A DNA stretch of 48,358 nt from Actinomycetes bacterium (lineage in GTDB: Bacteria > Actinomycetota > Actinomycetes > Actinomycetales > Microbacteriaceae), in assembly GCA_023450335.1 (NCBI GenBank), contig JAEXHA010000180.1:1-48358 (forward strand), given 5' to 3'. Every line of letters begins with the position of its first letter. Position 1 is the stretch's first letter. The position numbers were made by a program, and so were the translations under genes. The notes under the pieces are model-generated. The model was given only the letters and a program-made list of their open reading frames with translations, made no database searches and was not told the DNA's origin. Of the stretch, positions 7,311-15,641 are shown in pieces.

Positions 7311-9050
7311 TCAATCCGGGTGCTGCGCCGTGATCGGCCGCAGACGTGCGACGATCACCGCGGCCCGGCCCTCGGCGACGGCGGCCAACCCCGCCCTCAG
7401 TTCGCGCGAGAGGTCGTCGATGGATGCCACGGTCGCCGCATACGCTCCTCCCGCGGCCGCCGCGACCCCGGCAAGGTCTGCGTCCTGCCCGAGGTTCACC
7501 CAGAACTGATCGGCCGTTGCCGAGCGCCCGTCCGGGTACTGGCGGAGGACGTTGCGCTTGGTCGCGTTCCACCCGCCGTTGTCGAGCACGACCGTGAGGA
7601 ATGGGGCGCCGTATCGCTGCGCCATCCAATGCGACGACGACGGTTCGCTGAGGAAGTAGGAGCCGTCGCCGACGATGGTCATCACGGTCGCCTCCGGCTT
7701 CGCGAGCTTGATGCCGACGGCAGCGGCGCTGCTCCACCCCAGCGACGAACCGCCGCTGGCGAATCTGGTCCCCGGTAGCGAGCGAGGCAGGTGCTTGAAC
7801 ACGGTCTCGGCGTTGCTGATCGCCTCGTTGAGGACGATGGTGGACTCATCGATCGCCTCTTCGATCGCGGCGCAGATATTCGCCACGCTGAAGTCGCTAC
7901 CCGAGCGCTCAGCTGCCCACTCCTCACGCTGGCGCGCGTGTTCCGCGGTGATTGCCGTTCTGCGGCGGTCGACGTCACCGAGACCGGCCCCGAGGTCGTC
8001 GCGGCCACGTTGGACCGCGAGATCCCGCAACTGTTGGAGTGTCACCGCGGCGTCGGCCCTGCCGAAGCGAGCGGCTTCGAGATACCACAGCGGCGTTCGC
8101 TCATTCAGCGGGTCAGGCCCGAGAACGTACACGCGGTCATCGTCGCGAGGGTGTGCGCGGGCAGGCATCCAGGGGGCGGCGGCATCGATGACGACGATCA
8201 GATCCGCACGCGACAGCAGCGGTTCTGTCACGTACCCGAGGTGCAAATCGTGGTCCGCCGGAAAGTTCAGTGCGTCCGGGGTCGTCTCGACGACGCCCAT
8301 GCCCAGTGACTCGGCGAGCTCCACCAATAGGGCGACGGATTCCCGCTGACGCCCCGTGGTCGTCGTCACGAGCAGCGGGAAATCGGCCGTTGCGATCGCC
8401 TGGACGATCTCTTCGGCAAAGGCTGTCGGCAGCGCGACCGGTTCGATCGGCCGCCATTTCGCGGGGTCCAACTCGCGCCCCTGAGACTCGGCCGCGAGAA
8501 CTTCTCTCGCTGCGGTGACATACACCGGTCCCCGGGGTGAGCTCTCGGCGATCTGCAGGGCGCGCGCCGCGATCTGACGCGCGTTCGCGCCGGTGCGCAG
8601 GTCGTAGCTCCACTTCACATACGGCCGCACGATGCCGTGCTGGTCCGCGACGTCCTGCAGGTGGTTCGGATACGCGTTGCGCGTTCCCGGGAGTTCCCCC
8701 TCGAGTGTGTAGGGCGTGAGGCCCGCGAACAGTAGCACCGGAACCCGAGCGCGCGCAGCATTGTGCACCGCGCCGCCGAGGTTCATGGTGCCGACGTCGA
8801 CGTGCACGAACACCGCCTGGGCGCGACCACGCACCAGCGCGTACCCGTGCGCGGCCGCGAGCGCGCTGGATTCGTGAGGTGCGAGCACCACCCTGGGCGC
8901 GGGCTCGCCCTGCGCGTGCATGTCGGCGAGGGCTTCGATGAGGCCCACGTGATCGCTGCCGAGGTTCCCGAATATCACCTCGACTCCGTAGGTGACGAGA
9001 CCAGCGAGGAACGCCCGCGCGCCGGTCGCGACCCCGTCTTCGTACGTCAC
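7311..9050 (-). CDS. Thiamine-diphosphate-dependent decarboxylase (benzoylformate decarboxylase / ALS-like)
   Basis: A 579-residue member of the TPP-dependent acetolactate synthase/2-oxoacid decarboxylase family. The N-terminal PYR domain carries the cofactor-activating Glu60 in APHESSALAAAHGYA. The C-terminal PP domain carries the TPP/Mg motif IVGDGSYFL (GDG at 461-463) about 30 residues before the matching Asn in VVLDNGGWN. The central domain is the usual Rossmann-like fold. The GTG start overlaps the stop of the upstream aldehyde dehydrogenase gene by four bases, so the two are co-translated. A decarboxylase followed by an aldehyde dehydrogenase would turn a 2-oxo acid into an aldehyde and then a carboxylate. 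It is controlled from the divergent promoter at 10.5 kb that holds MarR-type palindromes. Carboligase or synthase activity is an alternative; the substrate is unknown. Confidence 0.87.
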   Translation of the reverse strand: MTYEDGVATGARAFLAGLVTYGVEVIFGNLGSDHVGLIEALADMHAQGEPAPRVVLAPHESSALAAAHGYALVRGRAQAVFVHVDVGTMNLGGAVHNAARARVPVLLFAGLTPYTLEGELPGTRNAYPNHLQDVADQHGIVRPYVKWSYDLRTGANARQIAARALQIAESSPRGPVYVTAAREVLAAESQGRELDPAKWRPIEPVALPTAFAEEIVQAIATADFPLLVTTTTGRQRESVALLVELAESLGMGVVETTPDALNFPADHDLHLGYVTEPLLSRADLIVVIDAAAPWMPARAHPRDDDRVYVLGPDPLNERTPLWYLEAARFGRADAAVTLQQLRDLAVQRGRDDLGAGLGDVDRRRTAITAEHARQREEWAAERSGSDFSVANICAAIEEAIDESTIVLNEAISNAETVFKHLPRSLPGTRFASGGSSLGWSSAAAVGIKLAKPEATVMTIVGDGSYFLSEPSSSHWMAQRYGAPFLTVVLDNGGWNATKRNVLRQYPDGRSATADQFWVNLGQDADLAGVAAAAGGAYAATVASIDDLSRELRAGLAAVAEGRAAVIVARLRPITAQHPD

Positions 9051-10456
9051 TGTGTCTCCTCCGAAATGCGAAGGCCGTGATATTGGAGGAACTCGTCGAT
9101 GCCTGCAGCAGACCCTTCCCAGCCGATTCCGCTCTGCTTGATGCCGCCGAAGGGCAGTGCCATTCGTGCGGCGGTGTCCAGTGCGTGCGTGTTCACGAAT
9201 GTGATCCCCGCCTCGGTCCGCTCGGCCATCGCCGTGGCGCGTTCCACGTCACTCGACCAGACCGATGCACACAAGCCGAACTCCGTCGAGTTCAGCTGGG
9301 CGAGTGCGGTCGCCTCATCGTCATATCCGATGATGGGAAGGATCGGGCCGAATTGCTCGGTCAGTACGATCTCGTCGGCCGGATCCGCATCTCTCACCAG
9401 GGCCGGCTGGAGATACCATCCCTGGTCCCAGCTCTCCGGGGCCAACCGCACGCCGCCCATCTCGACCTGGGCGCCGTGGGATCTCAGATCGGCGTGCAGG
9501 CGCTGGATGTGATCGAAGCGGGCCGCGTTGTTGACCGGACCCATAGTCGATGCCGGATCCAGGCCATGGCCGACGAGGAACTGGCTGAGCGAGGCGAGCG
9601 AAGCGTCGGTGAAGTCGTTCAGCCGCTGTCGCGGGACATAGACCCGTTTGATCGCGAAGCACACCTGACCGGATCGACGGAAGGCCTGTGACACGATCGC
9701 CGAGGCGGTCTTCTCGAGGTCGGCATCGTCCAGAACGAGCGCGCCGTCGTTGCCGCCGAGCTCGAAATGAACCCGCGTGAACGTGCGCGCCGCGAGCCGC
9801 ATGATCTCCCTCGCAACCGCTTCGCCACCGGTGAACGACACCTTGCGCACGGCGCGATGGTCGACGAGGGCCACGCCGACGTCTCCGCCCCCGTTGACGA
9901 CGGAGAGCACACCCGCGGGAAGGTGCATCGCGATCGTCTCGAGCACGTGCGTCACCGCCAACGGGGCGCCCGGCGATGGCTTCACGACAACGGTATTGCC
10001 CGCGACCAATGCCGGCCCGACCTTCTGCAGGGCTAGGACGATGGGCGAATTCCACGGGATGATGCAAGCGATGACGCCATAGGGGCGCCGACGCAGGCGG
10101 ATGCCGTCGCCGATCTCGGGCGAGCGTGTCAGCTGCGCGAGCCCAAGCTCGACTGCCATTCGGAGCAGGCTCGGGATGGTCGAGATGTCCCGGCGAGAGA
10201 CCGCCATCACGGCGCCGTTCTCGCGAGTGAGCAGACGGACGAGCTCGTCGTCGACGTCGTCGAATGCTGCGGCGGCCGACAACAGCAGCTCGGCTCGCGT
10301 CTCGACGCCCATCGCCTCCCACGTGCGGGCGGCCGTCTCGGCGGACCGGACTCGGTGCTCCACCTCGTCCGGCGTGGACGCCCGCACCGTTCCGACGACG
10401 TCGTCGAACCTGCCCGGGTCACGGACTTCGATCTGCGACGCTCCAGCTGTCCCCAT
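9047..10456 (-). CDS. Aldehyde dehydrogenase (NAD(P)+-dependent)
   Basis: A 469-residue ALDH-superfamily enzyme oxidising an aldehyde to a carboxylate. Seen in order: IPWNSP with the oxyanion Asn136, VVVKPSP with Lys159 of the cofactor site, FTGGEAVAREI, general base Glu232 in FELGG, and catalytic Cys266 in SGQVCFAIKR. These are all the essential residues, so the enzyme should be active. ATG start with GGAGG at 10463-10467. The last bases overlap the TPP-decarboxylase start. It is the first gene of a two-gene minus-strand operon divergent from the NitT/TauT lipoprotein, with MarR-type operators between. It probably oxidises the aldehyde made by the decarboxylase. CoA-acylating activity is not indicated; the exact aldehyde is unknown. 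Confidence 0.92.
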   Translation of the reverse strand: MGTAGASQIEVRDPGRFDDVVGTVRASTPDEVEHRVRSAETAARTWEAMGVETRAELLLSAAAAFDDVDDELVRLLTRENGAVMAVSRRDISTIPSLLRMAVELGLAQLTRSPEIGDGIRLRRRPYGVIACIIPWNSPIVLALQKVGPALVAGNTVVVKPSPGAPLAVTHVLETIAMHLPAGVLSVVNGGGDVGVALVDHRAVRKVSFTGGEAVAREIMRLAARTFTRVHFELGGNDGALVLDDADLEKTASAIVSQAFRRSGQVCFAIKRVYVPRQRLNDFTDASLASLSQFLVGHGLDPASTMGPVNNAARFDHIQRLHADLRSHGAQVEMGGVRLAPESWDQGWYLQPALVRDADPADEIVLTEQFGPILPIIGYDDEATALAQLNSTEFGLCASVWSSDVERATAMAERTEAGITFVNTHALDTAARMALPFGGIKQSGIGWEGSAAGIDEFLQYHGLRISEETQ

Positions 10457-10476
10457 CGGCGGCCTCCGTCAACTAG

Positions 10477-10489
10477 TTAGGTATCCGAA
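10477..10489. promoter_or_regulatory. Candidate MarR operator, minus-strand promoter
   Basis: TTAGGTATCCGAA, arms matching the TTAGG-N3-CCTAA consensus with one mismatch (CCGAA). The preceding bases ACTAG are identical to those before the site at 10516, so the conserved block is really ACTAGTTAGGT-N-TCC. It lies 21 bases upstream of the ALDH start. Confidence 0.68.
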
Positions 10490-10515
10490 ATATACACCGA
10501 TCCATGCTTGACTAG

Positions 10516-10528
10516 TTAGGTGTCCTAA
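10516..10528. promoter_or_regulatory. Candidate MarR operator, plus-strand promoter
   Basis: TTAGGTGTCCTAA with perfect 5-bp arms. It is 39 bases from the previous site centre to centre, close to four helical turns, so two regulator dimers could bind on nearly the same face. It sits between a TTGACT -35-like element and a weak -10. Confidence 0.75.
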
Positions 10529-10549
10529 GAGTAGTTTCGACGAAGATGC

Positions 10550-10562
10550 TTAGGATCCCATA
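10550..10562. promoter_or_regulatory. Weaker third palindrome half-site
   Basis: TTAGGATCCCATA has a perfect left arm and a degraded right arm. It also forms a wider inverted repeat CTTAG-N9-CTAAG (10549-10567). The core TTAGGATCCC is identical to the site before the MFS gene. It may be an auxiliary, low-affinity operator downstream of the plus-strand promoter. Confidence 0.45.
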
Positions 10563-10631
10563 CTAAGCACGCCGGCACGGCGCTCGACGACGAAGCAGCG
10601 GGTCGGCATCTCAATGAGGAGAGAGGCAAAA

Positions 10632-11690
10632 ATGCGCGGGAGAACACACATCGCTGTCACGGTCCTGATCGCAGGGTCTGTGGCTCTGAGCGGATGCGCG
10701 GCCGAACAGCTGGCCGCCGAAGTGCCGGACGGTACAGACGCCGCAACCGAGAAATGTGGTCCGCTCACCGAGCTGACCCAGGTCTCGGTCGGGGTCAACC
10801 CCGGCGCCCAAGACCTTGTCACCCAGGCGATGGAGCGCGAAGAGTTCGACAAGGAATACAACCTGGATGTCGAGATCACCAGCTTCCTGAATCCGCCGGC
10901 GTCCGCGCAGGCGGTCACCCAGAAAGCGGTCGAGATCGGGTTCGGGGGTGTCACGACGATGGCGCAGGCGCGCAATCAGGGACTCGACGTCTTCCTGTTC
11001 GGGGCGCTCGCGAGTCCGTCCAACGGCGTCTTCGTCCAAAAGGACTCCGACATCGAAAACATCGGCGACCTTGCGGGCAAGCGCGTCGGGTCGTTCTCGG
11101 CGAACAACAGCGCGACGTTCGCCGTGCTTTCGGCCGTCGCGAGCGAGAAGTTCGGCATGGAGAAGCTCGAAGACGAAGTCGCCTCACTTGTGACCGCGCC
11201 CGACGCAGCCCTTTCAGGCTTGCTTGGGCAGGGCGAGGTCGATGCGGCCCTCTTCGGATCGACGGCCACCGTCGTCGAGCAGCTCCGCGGCGAGTTCAAG
11301 AAGATCGGCGACCTGTCGACGGAGTACGAAGAGGTCATGGGTGTCGCGCCCGTGCACCTCGCGCTCACCACGACGGACAGCTACGCGGCCGACCATTGCA
11401 GTGAGCTCGTCGCGTTCTCCAACGCCATGCGTGATGCCGTCGCTCATGTCCAGGCCGACCCGAACGCCTGGGTCGAATATGCCGAAACGCTGAAGCTCAC
11501 TGACCCCGACGCGCCTGAGGCGCTGCAGGAGGTGCTCGGCACCAACTTCCGGACGAAATGGGATGAGGCACAGGTCGAAGGCATGACGACCATGCTCGAG
11601 ACATTCATCCCGATTCTCGGCGCGGAGGACTTCATCCCGGAGGTGCCAGAAGGCCTGTTCCGGTCGGAGTTCGTCGCCACCGAAGACTGA
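10632..11690 (+). CDS. NitT/TauT-type ABC transporter substrate-binding lipoprotein
   Basis: A 352-residue extracytoplasmic binding protein. A short signal peptide ends in lipobox LSGC (Cys22). The mature chain resembles the NMT1/SsuA-like type-2 solute-binding fold, with the segment IGDLAGKRVGSFSANNSATF typical of proteins that bind small anionic or nitrogenous solutes (sulfonates, nitrate, pyrimidine precursors, aromatic acids). The ATG chosen has AGGAGAGAGG immediately upstream; an in-frame ATG six codons earlier would place the ribosome site inside the gene. It is the first gene of a long plus-strand operon (two ABC partners, two M24 proteins, an OCD-like protein, aconitase-like subunits) and lies under MarR-type operators. 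The ligand is presumably the substrate of that pathway and is unknown. Confidence 0.88.
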   Translation: MRGRTHIAVTVLIAGSVALSGCAAEQLAAEVPDGTDAATEKCGPLTELTQVSVGVNPGAQDLVTQAMEREEFDKEYNLDVEITSFLNPPASAQAVTQKAVEIGFGGVTTMAQARNQGLDVFLFGALASPSNGVFVQKDSDIENIGDLAGKRVGSFSANNSATFAVLSAVASEKFGMEKLEDEVASLVTAPDAALSGLLGQGEVDAALFGSTATVVEQLRGEFKKIGDLSTEYEEVMGVAPVHLALTTTDSYAADHCSELVAFSNAMRDAVAHVQADPNAWVEYAETLKLTDPDAPEALQEVLGTNFRTKWDEAQVEGMTTMLETFIPILGAEDFIPEVPEGLFRSEFVATED

Positions 11691-11695
11691 TTCGT

Positions 11696-11722
11696 GGTGG
11701 GGACCCAACGCGGGTCCCCACC
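11696..11722 (+). other. Perfect 11-bp intergenic stem-loop
   Basis: GGTGGGGACCC and GGGTCCCCACC pair over 11 bp around the loop AACGC, directly after the lipoprotein stop. No T-run follows, and the permease Shine-Dalgarno AAGGAG lies 16 bases further on. Such hairpins after binding-protein genes are known to stabilise the upstream mRNA and give a higher lipoprotein:permease ratio. That is the likely role, with partial termination as the alternative. Confidence 0.65.
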
Positions 11723-11748
11723 CAAGCCACACATTCACAAGGAGTCGT

Positions 11749-12618
11749 ATGTCTTCCACAGCAGGACTCGCAGAGGCCAGCACAGCGGCCGCGAGCAGTG
11801 ACTTGAACCGGGGCGTTGCGCGCCCCAGCAGACGCAAACACCGAGGCTCGCCGGTGCGTACTGCGCGACGCGTGGGCGCACTCGTCGGCGTGATCATCCT
11901 CTGGTGGGTCGCATCCCTTTTCATGAGCGATCAGACGCTGCCGGGGCCGCTCACCGTGGGTGAGGCGCTCCTGGGCAACCTCAGTGAGGCTGACACCTAC
12001 GGGCAGCTGGCCATCACCATGATGCGCGTGCTGGGCGGCATGAGCATTGCCATGATCGCGGGCCTCGCCATCGGTCTGATCATGGGCCTGTCGGCCGTCG
12101 GTGAGGACATTCTGGTCAACATCATCCTGGTCGGGTTCTCCATTCCCGCCGTCGTCTTCGGCATCCTGTTCATCCTCTGGTTCGGCCTCAACGACACCGC
12201 GGCGATCCTCGCCGTCGGTGTGGCGGCGACGCCGGCGATCGCGATCAACATTTGGCAGGGGACCAAGGCGATCGATCGAGATCTGATGCACATGGGCAAG
12301 GCCTTCCGGTTCTCGCAGCGAGCGATCCTGATCAAGGTCGTCATTCCGCAGCTGGTGCCGTTCGTGCTGGCCGCGCTGCGCACCGCATTGGCGATCTCGT
12401 GGAAGATCGTCACCGTCGTCGAGCTCATCGGCCTCTCCAGCGGCGTGGGCTACATGCTCAATTGGTGGTTCGGCAACTTCAATATGACGCAGGTGCTCGC
12501 CTGGACCCTTCTGTTCACGATCACGCTCCTGCTCATTGAGAACCTCATCCTCAAGCCGATCGAGAAACGGCTGACCCGTTGGCGTCCGCACGCCGCTGAG
12601 CTGGAAGGAGCCGCATAA
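11749..12618 (+). CDS. NitT/TauT-type ABC transporter permease
   Basis: Membrane permease of 289 residues (SsuC/TauC family). A Ser/Arg-rich cytoplasmic N-terminus of about 40 residues is followed by about six helices. The EAA-type coupling loop is AFRFSQRAILIKVVIPQLVP. ATG start with AAGGAG five bases upstream. Its TAA stop shares one base with the ATG of the ATPase gene (TAATG), so the two are coupled. It forms a homodimeric pore with the ATPase and the preceding lipoprotein. The transported compound is not identifiable from the permease. Confidence 0.9.
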   Translation: MSSTAGLAEASTAAASSDLNRGVARPSRRKHRGSPVRTARRVGALVGVIILWWVASLFMSDQTLPGPLTVGEALLGNLSEADTYGQLAITMMRVLGGMSIAMIAGLAIGLIMGLSAVGEDILVNIILVGFSIPAVVFGILFILWFGLNDTAAILAVGVAATPAIAINIWQGTKAIDRDLMHMGKAFRFSQRAILIKVVIPQLVPFVLAALRTALAISWKIVTVVELIGLSSGVGYMLNWWFGNFNMTQVLAWTLLFTITLLLIENLILKPIEKRLTRWRPHAAELEGAA

Positions 12619-13421
12619 TGGCGTACCTCGAGATCGACAACCTTCGCAAGGAGTTCCCCCGCCGCGGAGAGGCGCCGCTGAAGGTGCTCGACGGGCTCAA
12701 CGTGAGCGTCGAGGAGGGTGCGCTGCTCTCGATCCTCGGTCCGTCGGGCTGCGGCAAGTCGACGATGCTGAACATCATCAACGGGCTCGACGATGCGACC
12801 TCGGGCCGGATCGTGCTCAACGGCCGTCAGGTCAGCACGAAGGCCAAGTCCGACGTCAACGTCAGTGTCGTCTTTCAGCAGCCGCGGCTGCTGAACTGGA
12901 AGTCCGTTTCCGAGAACGTCCGCATCCCGCTCCTCGAGCGCGGGGTGGGTAAGAAGGAGGCAGCTGAACGGGTCGAGCGCTACCTCGAGCTGGTCGGGCT
13001 GGAAGAGTTCGGCGGGTATTACCCGCTGCAGCTCTCCGGCGGTATGCAGCAGCGGGTGTCGCTCGCACGCGGACTGGCGATCGAGCCCGACCTGCTGCTG
13101 GCGGACGAGCCGTTCTCCGCCCTCGACGAGATCACCGCCCGCAAGCTGCGGCAAGAGTTCGTGAGGGTATGGGCCAAGACCGGGCGGACGATCCTCTTCG
13201 TCACGCACAACATCCGCGAGGCGGTGTTCCTCTCCTCCCGCATGCTCGTCATCACGGCGCGACCGGCGACGACCTATCTCGAGCTCGACATCGATGTGCC
13301 GCAGCCGCGCACGCCTGAAGACGATCGGCTGTTCGCCCTCGAGAAGTCGGTCACCGCCGACTTCATGCGGATGGAAGAAGAGGCCGAGAGCCGTCGGCAG
13401 GAGCAGGAGGCAGCGGCGTGA
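12618..13421 (+). CDS. NitT/TauT-type ABC transporter ATP-binding protein
   Basis: A 267-residue ATPase of the SsuB/TauB/NrtD type. Walker A GPSGCGKST, Q-loop VVFQQPRLLNW, signature LSGGMQQRVSLARGL, Walker B LLLADEPFSALDE and H-loop FVTHNIREA are all intact, so it should power uptake. The C-terminal tail is Glu/Arg-rich. Its stop overlaps the GTG of the first M24-family gene (GTGA), physically linking transport to the intracellular enzymes of the operon. Confidence 0.94.
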   Translation: MAYLEIDNLRKEFPRRGEAPLKVLDGLNVSVEEGALLSILGPSGCGKSTMLNIINGLDDATSGRIVLNGRQVSTKAKSDVNVSVVFQQPRLLNWKSVSENVRIPLLERGVGKKEAAERVERYLELVGLEEFGGYYPLQLSGGMQQRVSLARGLAIEPDLLLADEPFSALDEITARKLRQEFVRVWAKTGRTILFVTHNIREAVFLSSRMLVITARPATTYLELDIDVPQPRTPEDDRLFALEKSVTADFMRMEEEAESRRQEQEAAA

Positions 13422-14599
13422 GTGCACCGGTGATCACTCGCCCCGGCGTAGGGGGCGTGCTCTCCGAAACGGATGCCGCGGAGAAGCAGCTGCGACACAG
13501 CAAGCTGCGTGCGGCGATGGCAGAGAACGACCTCGATGCCGTCCTCGCGTTCGCCCCGGCCTGGCGGCGCGAGAACGTACGGTATCTCACCGACACGTCG
13601 CTCGGCGGAGCCGCGACCTTCGTGCTGCTGGGGAGGGAGGGCGATCCCGTCGCCTTCTCGACCCGGCTGAGCGACATCACACCGCTGCATCGCAGCGGAT
13701 GGGTCGCCGACGCGGCCACAATCGCGCTCCCGGATGCGGCACCGCTGCCGGATGCGGTGCGGGCACTGGGCGCTGAGCGCATCGGTGTCGCCCACCTCGA
13801 ACTGCTGCCGCTCGGCTTCGAGCGTGCCATCCGTACAGCGGCGCCGAACGTCGAGCTCGTCTCGGCCACGAAGTTGTTCGATGCGGCGCGCATGGTGAAG
13901 AGCCCGTGGGAGCTGAGCCGCATGCGGACCGCAGCACGGGTGTCGGATGCCGCGTGGCGTACCTTCGTCGAGGTGCTCGAGCCCGGACTCGCGGAGTACG
14001 AGATCGTCGCCGCGGTGGAGAGCGAGATCAAGCGGCTCGGCGCGGAAGACAATTTCATGCTGATCGCCTCAGGAACCGACGAGGTGCTCGGGATGACGCC
14101 TCCCAGCCGCCGGCGCGTCGAGGTCGGGGACATGGTCCGCACTGAGCTGACACCGCAGACCGACGGGTACTGGCTGCAGATCTGTCGCTCTGTGACGGTC
14201 GGCCCGCCCTCGGCAGAACAACAGCGCTCGTTCGACCTCTTCTACGAGGCGGCCGAAGCGGGCGTCGCCGCCGTGCGACCGGGTGTGACCGCCCACGAGA
14301 TCGCGGTGGCCGAGAACGATGTGTTCCGCAAATACGGGTACGGCGAGTACTGCTCGGACAAATGGACGCGTGTGCGCGGGCACGGGCTGGGACTCCACCT
14401 CGACGAGTTCCCGATCATCGAGGGAAACCACACGGTCATCCCCGAGGGGGCCACATTGATCATCCACCCGAACACGTTCACGCCCATCGCGGGCTACCAC
14501 GTGTTCGGCGACCAGATCGTGGTCACCGCCGACGGCGCAGAGCAACTGGTGCAGACCGAGCGCCGCATGTTCTCATCAGACGAGGGGAGCCTGGCATGA
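13418..14599 (+). CDS. M24-family creatinase-like hydrolase with lost metal ligands
   Basis: A 393-residue pita-bread-fold protein: N-terminal creatinase/prolidase domain (residues ~25-150) and C-terminal M24 domain (~160-385). The five metal ligands of aminopeptidase P/prolidase (Asp, Asp, His, Glu, Glu) align with Glu243 (RTELTPQTDGYW), Gln254, His322 (GHGLGLH), His350 (LIIHPN) and Gly364. Only the His survives. It should therefore be metal-independent, as creatinase is, and hydrolyse a C-N or similar bond in a small molecule, not a peptide. It sits between the ABC importer and a second, more degenerate M24 gene, with four-base overlaps on both sides, suggesting a heteromeric enzyme acting early on the imported compound. 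The substrate is unknown. Confidence 0.8.
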   Translation: MSAPVITRPGVGGVLSETDAAEKQLRHSKLRAAMAENDLDAVLAFAPAWRRENVRYLTDTSLGGAATFVLLGREGDPVAFSTRLSDITPLHRSGWVADAATIALPDAAPLPDAVRALGAERIGVAHLELLPLGFERAIRTAAPNVELVSATKLFDAARMVKSPWELSRMRTAARVSDAAWRTFVEVLEPGLAEYEIVAAVESEIKRLGAEDNFMLIASGTDEVLGMTPPSRRRVEVGDMVRTELTPQTDGYWLQICRSVTVGPPSAEQQRSFDLFYEAAEAGVAAVRPGVTAHEIAVAENDVFRKYGYGEYCSDKWTRVRGHGLGLHLDEFPIIEGNHTVIPEGATLIIHPNTFTPIAGYHVFGDQIVVTADGAEQLVQTERRMFSSDEGSLA

Positions 14600-15624
14600 A
14601 GCGCGGGCTGGTGGTCTTCGACCACGACGAGGTCACCGAGAAGGAATGGCATGCGCGCACCGCGCGGGTGCAGGCGGAGATCCGCAGCGCAGGAGTCGAT
14701 CTCGCGCTCATCTACAACGACGTGTCGCGCGGCGACGACATCGGCTACCTGTCGAACCTCGTCATCTACTGGAACGAAGGAGTCCTCGCCATCCCCGCGG
14801 AGGGTGAGCTGACACTGCTCACCAAGCTGTCGATGCGTGTGTTCCCGTGGATGAAGCGCAACTCCACACTGACGGATCTGCGCAGCGGCCGTGCCTTCGG
14901 CGGACTGGTCGCCGATTATGCAGCCGGGCGTGAAGCGGGGCGTATCGGGCTGATCGACATCGACCTGTGGCCGGCGTCCATCGTCGACGAGATCAGCGCC
15001 GCGATGCCTGGATGGGAGATCGAGCCGCTCGGTCCGATCGTGCGCGACCAGCGCAGCATCCCCTCCCCGGCAGAGCTCGCGCTGCTGCGCGAGGGCGCGG
15101 CCGTTCTCCGAGACGCCCTCGAATCGGCGACGGCGACCGGCCTCGAGCCGCGGGAACGTGTCGCAGCTCTGGAGAAGACGGCGCGAGGCGGCGGCTTCGC
15201 CGACATCCTCTTCCGCAGCGCCGAAGACGGAGCGCACGTCACGGTCGAAGCCGCAGGCGAATACCGTCACGGCTGGCTGCTCATCGGCCGCACGTTCGGA
15301 GACGAGCCCTGGCTCGACGCACTGTCACGCGCGCAGCGAGCGGCGCTGGACGCGCTGACCGCTGCGAGCGCGTGGGCGGATGTCGAAGCCGCGGCCCTGG
15401 CCGCTCTTGACGGTATCCCGGACGACGCCGTGGCATCCATTCGATGGATCAGCCAGGCCGACTTCGCCACCGGCGGCGAGCTCCAGCCGCGTCCGGCCCA
15501 GGGACCGGCCGCGGGCGAGGTGGCCGCCATCGTGCTCGAGGTCGTCGACACCGCCGGCATCCGCACCGTACTGACCGACACCGTGCTCGTCACCGGCGAC
15601 GGTGTCGACCCCCTGACCTTCTGA
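14596..15624 (+). CDS. Second, more degenerate M24/creatinase-like protein
   Basis: A 342-residue paralogue of the preceding protein, starting in an ATGA overlap with it. Residues 15-140 form a recognisable creatinase N-domain (DLALIYNDVSRGDDIGYLSN, IPSPAELALLREGAAVL at the domain junction). The C-terminal half is about 50 residues shorter than the partner's, and no M24 ligand motif (D-x-G, GHG, EPG) is visible, although VLVTGDGVDPL matches the final strand. It is probably not a self-sufficient enzyme and may be a structural or regulatory subunit pairing with its neighbour. Alternatively the pocket has been remade for new chemistry. Confidence 0.7.
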   Translation: MKRGLVVFDHDEVTEKEWHARTARVQAEIRSAGVDLALIYNDVSRGDDIGYLSNLVIYWNEGVLAIPAEGELTLLTKLSMRVFPWMKRNSTLTDLRSGRAFGGLVADYAAGREAGRIGLIDIDLWPASIVDEISAAMPGWEIEPLGPIVRDQRSIPSPAELALLREGAAVLRDALESATATGLEPRERVAALEKTARGGGFADILFRSAEDGAHVTVEAAGEYRHGWLLIGRTFGDEPWLDALSRAQRAALDALTAASAWADVEAAALAALDGIPDDAVASIRWISQADFATGGELQPRPAQGPAAGEVAAIVLEVVDTAGIRTVLTDTVLVTGDGVDPLTF

Positions 15625-15641
15625 CGAAAGAGGAGTTCGAC

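Larger units (their letters stand above)
10457..10631. promoter_or_regulatory. Divergent promoter region with clustered MarR-type palindromes
   Basis: This 175-base gap separates the minus-strand ALDH/decarboxylase operon from the plus-strand ABC/aconitase operon. For the plus strand a -35-like TTGACT (10508-10513) and a weak TAGTTT about 18 bases later flank the palindrome at 10516. For the minus strand TATATT (10494-10489) is a plausible -10, with the palindrome at 10477 just downstream of it, over the start region. Placement over both promoters fits repression. The core promoter calls are tentative; the palindromes are clear. Confidence 0.6.
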
